A stretch of DNA of 64,000 bases from JABDMD01 sp965203475 (GTDB taxonomy: Bacteria > Pseudomonadota > Gammaproteobacteria > UBA4575), in NCBI GenBank assembly GCA_965203475.1, contig OZ241890.1, positions 2,170,001 to 2,234,000 of the forward strand, written 5' to 3'. Position 1 is the first letter of the stretch. Each line of letters starts with the position of its first letter. A model generated the notes under the pieces. The model saw nothing but the letters and a program-made list of their open reading frames with translations, was not told where the DNA came from and searched no databases. Positions 61,293 through 64,000 of this stretch are shown here, piece by piece. A program made the translations under genes and the position numbers.

Positions 61293-61671
61293 TCTTGTAA
61301 TTGGAAATTGAAAATTCATTACTAGGAATCGACCAAACATAAATTAATAAAAACAATAATCCTATTCCGAGAAAAGTAACAACATATAAGTTCATTGAAA
61401 ATATTGATGTAAGACTAAAAGAGAATAAGATAGATAAACTTGCAAACCATTTTGCTTGTTTAGGAATACACTTAGATTTTTGCCAATTCTGAATCGTGTT
61501 TGAGAAAGGCGACTTATTAAGAATCCATTCATGCATGCTGGGCGATGATTTTGCAAATGCCCATGCTGATAACAATACAAAACACGTTGTTGGCAATAGA
61601 GGTAAAAATATTCCGATTACACCCAAACCCAAAGAAACACTGCCTAACAATTGATAGAGTATCGTTTTCAT
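61249..61671 (-). CDS. DUF454 (YbaN-like) small inner-membrane protein
   Basis: About 140 residues with two N-terminal hydrophobic segments (LLGSVSLGLGVIGIFLPLLPTTCFVLLSAWAF, in part) and one or two near the C-terminus, the pattern of the YbaN/DUF454 family. I place the start at ATG 61671 (MKTILYQLLG); an upstream TTG at 61713 adds 14 unconserved residues. Function is unknown. It is co-directional with katG, 81 bp downstream of the katG stop. Its end overlaps oxyR by 44 bp in antisense, so expression of the two could interfere. Confidence 0.8.
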   Translation of the reverse strand: MKTILYQLLGSVSLGLGVIGIFLPLLPTTCFVLLSAWAFAKSSPSMHEWILNKSPFSNTIQNWQKSKCIPKQAKWFASLSILFSFSLTSIFSMNLYVVTFLGIGLLFLLIYVWSIPSNEFSISNYKITDQQIHGWHQPII

Positions 61672-61752
61672 TTTGTTTTGACTGAAAACGTAATGTTTTA
61701 AATTCAAGGGCAATAATTCGCGAAATTGGAAAAATTGCCCTTGATATTTACA

Positions 61753-63948
61753 TTAGCTGAGATCAAATCTGTCAAGATTCATAACTTTATTCCAAGCCTT
61801 AACAAAATCTTCCACAAACCTTTGTTGTGAGTCTTTACAAGCATAGAATTCTGCGATTGCGCGAAGTTGTGAATTTGAACCAAAGATCAAATCCGCTCGT
61901 GTAGCCGTCCATTTAACTTTTCCAGAGACACGATCACGTCCTTCAAACACTTCATCATCTTTTGACGTGGGGGTCCATTGTGTAGACATATCCAACAAGT
62001 TAACAAAAAAGTCATTGTTTAATGCCTCTGGGTGATGGGTGAATACTCCGTGCTTGGTTTGTGCATAGTTTGTATTCATTGTTCGCATCCCGCCAACGAG
62101 CACTGTCATCTCAGGTGCCGTTAAAGTTAACAATTGTGCACGGTCTAACAACAACTCTTCAGTTGAAATACTATGTTTCGTTTTAAGATAGTTGCGAAAA
62201 CCGTCCGCCGTTGGCTCAAGAACTGCAATCGATTCAACATCCGTTTGTTCTTGAATAGCATCGCCGCGACCGGGTGTGAAAGGAACCGTAACTTCAAATC
62301 CGGCTGATTTTGCCGCTTGTTCAACTCCAACACATCCGCCCAATACAATAAGGTCAGCTAGCGAGACCGCTTTACCATTTGTTTGAGCTTGGTTAAATTC
62401 TTGTTGAATTTTTTCAAGCTTATCGATTACTGATGCGAGTTGATCAGGTTGGTTCACTTGCCAATCTTTTTGTGGTGCAAGGCGAATGCGTGCACCATTT
62501 GCACCACCTCGCTTGTCAGAATCACGATAGGTAGATGCAGATGCCCACGCGGTTGAGACAAGTTGTGACACAGACGCTCCACTGGCAACGATCTTAGCTT
62601 TAAGATCGATAATCTCTTGTTCATTGATTACTTCGTGGCTTACGGTTGGAATCGGATCTTGCCAGATTAACTCTTCACTGGGTACGTCTTTACCAAGATA
62701 ACGGGTTCGTGGTCCCATATCACGATGCGTTAACTTGAACCATGCTCGTGCAAATATCTCTGCAAATTCTTCTGGGTCTTGGTGGAAGCGACGTGCAATG
62801 GGTTCAAAGATTGGATCCATACGCATAGCCATGTCTGCTGTGGTCATGATTGGAGCGTATCTTTTTGAAGTATCATGAGCATCGGGTACCGTATCTGAGC
62901 CTGCTCCTTCTTTCGGAACCCATTGATGTGCACCGGCTGGACTTTTGCTTAGTTCCCACTCATAACCAAAAAGGGTGTCAAAGTAACTGTTGTCCCAAGT
63001 TGTAGGTGTAGGTGTCCAAGCACCTTCAAGGCCACTGGTGATTGTATCGTTACCTTTACCACTTGCATGTTGGCTTATCCAGCCTAGTCCTTGTTCTTCT
63101 ATATTTGCCGCTTCGGGTTCTGGTCCAACCAAGGAAGCATCGCCTGCGCCATGACATTTACCAAATGTATGTCCACCAGCCGTTAAGGCAACGGTTTCTT
63201 CATCATTCATTCCCATGCGCGCAAAGGTTTCTCGAATATCCACTCCCGATGCCACAGGATCCGGGTTTCCGTTAGGTCCCTCAGGGTTTACATAAATTAA
63301 ACCCATTTGAACCGCTGCTAAGGGATTTTCAAGATCACGTTCACCTGAATAGCGCTGATCACCGAGCCATTCGTCTTCTTTGCCCCAGTAAATATCTTCT
63401 TCTGGCTGCCAAGTGTCTATACGCCCACCCGCAAAACCAAACGTTTTAAATCCCATGGATTCAAGCGCAACATTACCGGCTAAAATCATAAGATCTGCCC
63501 AGGAAATACTGTCTCCATATTTTTGTTTAATGGGCCAAAGCAATCTTCGCGCTTTGTCCAAGTTGCCGTTATCGGGCCAACTGTTCACAGGTGCAAAACG
63601 TTGGTTACCAGCACCAGCACCGCCTCGACCATCACCAGTTCGATATGTTCCTGCACTGTGCCATGCCATTCGAATAAAGAAAGGACCGTAGTGGCCATAA
63701 TCTGCGGGCCACCAATCTTGTGAGTCCGTCATTAGTTCACTTAAATCTTTCTTTAAAGCATCTAAATCGAGTGATTCAAAAGCATTTGCATAGTTAAAGG
63801 TATTATCGATGGGATTGGATTGAGATGAGTGTTGATGCAGAACATTAACGTTTAAATGATTGGGCCACCAATCACGGTTGGATGTACCTGCACCCGCTGA
63901 ATTATTTTCGAGTACCACGTTGAATGGACATTTGCTTATTTCAGTCAT
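61753..63948 (-). CDS. katG: Catalase-peroxidase KatG
   Basis: Heme enzyme with catalase and peroxidase activity, 731 residues, with two homologous halves of which the first binds heme. The active site RMAWHSAGTYR holds the distal Arg-Trp-His, and a proximal-His region TAGGHTFGKCHG is present. The Trp-Tyr-Met adduct residues needed for catalase activity are all there (Trp of MAWHSAG, Tyr of LIYVNPEGP, Met of FARMGMN). No signal peptide, so cytoplasmic. A good Shine-Dalgarno (AAGGAA) lies at 63957-63962. oxyR is nearby; an OxyR site would lie mostly beyond the window edge. Confidence 0.97.
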   Translation of the reverse strand: MTEISKCPFNVVLENNSAGAGTSNRDWWPNHLNVNVLHQHSSQSNPIDNTFNYANAFESLDLDALKKDLSELMTDSQDWWPADYGHYGPFFIRMAWHSAGTYRTGDGRGGAGAGNQRFAPVNSWPDNGNLDKARRLLWPIKQKYGDSISWADLMILAGNVALESMGFKTFGFAGGRIDTWQPEEDIYWGKEDEWLGDQRYSGERDLENPLAAVQMGLIYVNPEGPNGNPDPVASGVDIRETFARMGMNDEETVALTAGGHTFGKCHGAGDASLVGPEPEAANIEEQGLGWISQHASGKGNDTITSGLEGAWTPTPTTWDNSYFDTLFGYEWELSKSPAGAHQWVPKEGAGSDTVPDAHDTSKRYAPIMTTADMAMRMDPIFEPIARRFHQDPEEFAEIFARAWFKLTHRDMGPRTRYLGKDVPSEELIWQDPIPTVSHEVINEQEIIDLKAKIVASGASVSQLVSTAWASASTYRDSDKRGGANGARIRLAPQKDWQVNQPDQLASVIDKLEKIQQEFNQAQTNGKAVSLADLIVLGGCVGVEQAAKSAGFEVTVPFTPGRGDAIQEQTDVESIAVLEPTADGFRNYLKTKHSISTEELLLDRAQLLTLTAPEMTVLVGGMRTMNTNYAQTKHGVFTHHPEALNNDFFVNLLDMSTQWTPTSKDDEVFEGRDRVSGKVKWTATRADLIFGSNSQLRAIAEFYACKDSQQRFVEDFVKAWNKVMNLDRFDLS

Positions 63949-63956
63949 GAATAAAG

Positions 63957-63962
63957 TTCCTT
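63957..63962 (-). promoter_or_regulatory. katG ribosome-binding site
   Basis: AAGGAA on the minus strand, eight bases before the katG ATG, sets the start at 63948 over any later Met. The promoter would be further upstream, beyond the window end. Confidence 0.7.
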
Positions 63963-64000
63963 ATTTTTAACAATCGTTAAGAATGGCTAGTAATGTTACC

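Noticed and set aside
1..64000. CRISPR array, insertion sequence, prophage, restriction or defence system
   Set aside because: No direct-repeat array, transposase, integrase, restriction or known defence domain is visible; the Nu1-like gene is the only phage-related signal.

Overview
The window looks like a chromosomal segment of an AT-rich gammaproteobacterium (about 40% G+C by eye, not computed). The evidence is the set of gene orders: pilMNOPQ-aroK-aroB-damX divergent from the class A PBP gene ponA, ftsY-ftsE-ftsX-rpoH, aroQ-accB-accC-prmA-dusB-fis-purH-purD, trxA-rho and rpmB-rpmG. Proteins for type IV pili, heme A synthesis, ubiquinone-type aromatics and an OxyR/KatG peroxide response suggest an aerobic or microaerobic, envelope-complete Gram-negative. 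I cannot place it at genus level. No tRNA, rRNA, CRISPR array, prophage or insertion sequence was recognised.

Layout. 1-11.2 kb, minus strand: the body of dnaG (it runs off the left edge), damX, dgt, aroB, aroK, a clear bidirectional terminator, then pilQPONM. 11.4-14.5 kb, plus: ponA and a conserved hypothetical. 14.5-16.3 kb, minus: hemE, yqeY, rpsU with a strong promoter. 16.4-21.5 kb: tsaD, plsY, bioH-bioC, and an SCO-like gene with ctaA. 21.5-25.8 kb: the ftsYEX-rpoH cluster, with a perfect CIRCE operator in front of rpoH and an antisense orphan Nu1-like winged-helix gene plus a fold-prone spacer between ftsX and rpoH. 25.9-32 kb, plus: two M16 peptidases, rsmD, coaD, a gamma-glutamyltransferase and a DsbA/FrnE-like protein. 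32-37.6 kb, minus: a decayed alpha/beta-hydrolase, mutM, a FkbO/XanB2-type chorismatase and a GldA/F/G-type ABC system. 37.6-48 kb: an orphan hydantoinase-A, a desaturase, rpmG/rpmB, folB-folK, a MidA-type methyltransferase, uppP, cca with a degenerate HD region, a lipoprotein aminopeptidase and an NDUFA9-like reductase. 47.9-49.7 kb: trxA-rho. 50-59 kb, minus: the purD to aroQ operon. 59-64 kb: msrA, a broken small gene, oxyR, a DUF454 protein and katG.

How it works together. Three shikimate/chorismate genes (aroK, aroB, aroQ) and the chorismatase point to chorismate being converted to hydroxybenzoate, probably for ubiquinone. ctaA and the SCO-like protein serve a heme-copper oxidase. OxyR, KatG and MsrA form an oxidative-stress group at the right end. 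The CIRCE site implies that HrcA represses the heat-shock sigma factor itself.

Most of the window is conserved housekeeping DNA. I did not find a convincing new multi-gene system. The most notable signals are CIRCE-controlled rpoH with its unusual upstream spacer, the chorismatase linked to a Gld-type ABC cluster, and several regulatory palindromes and gene remnants.
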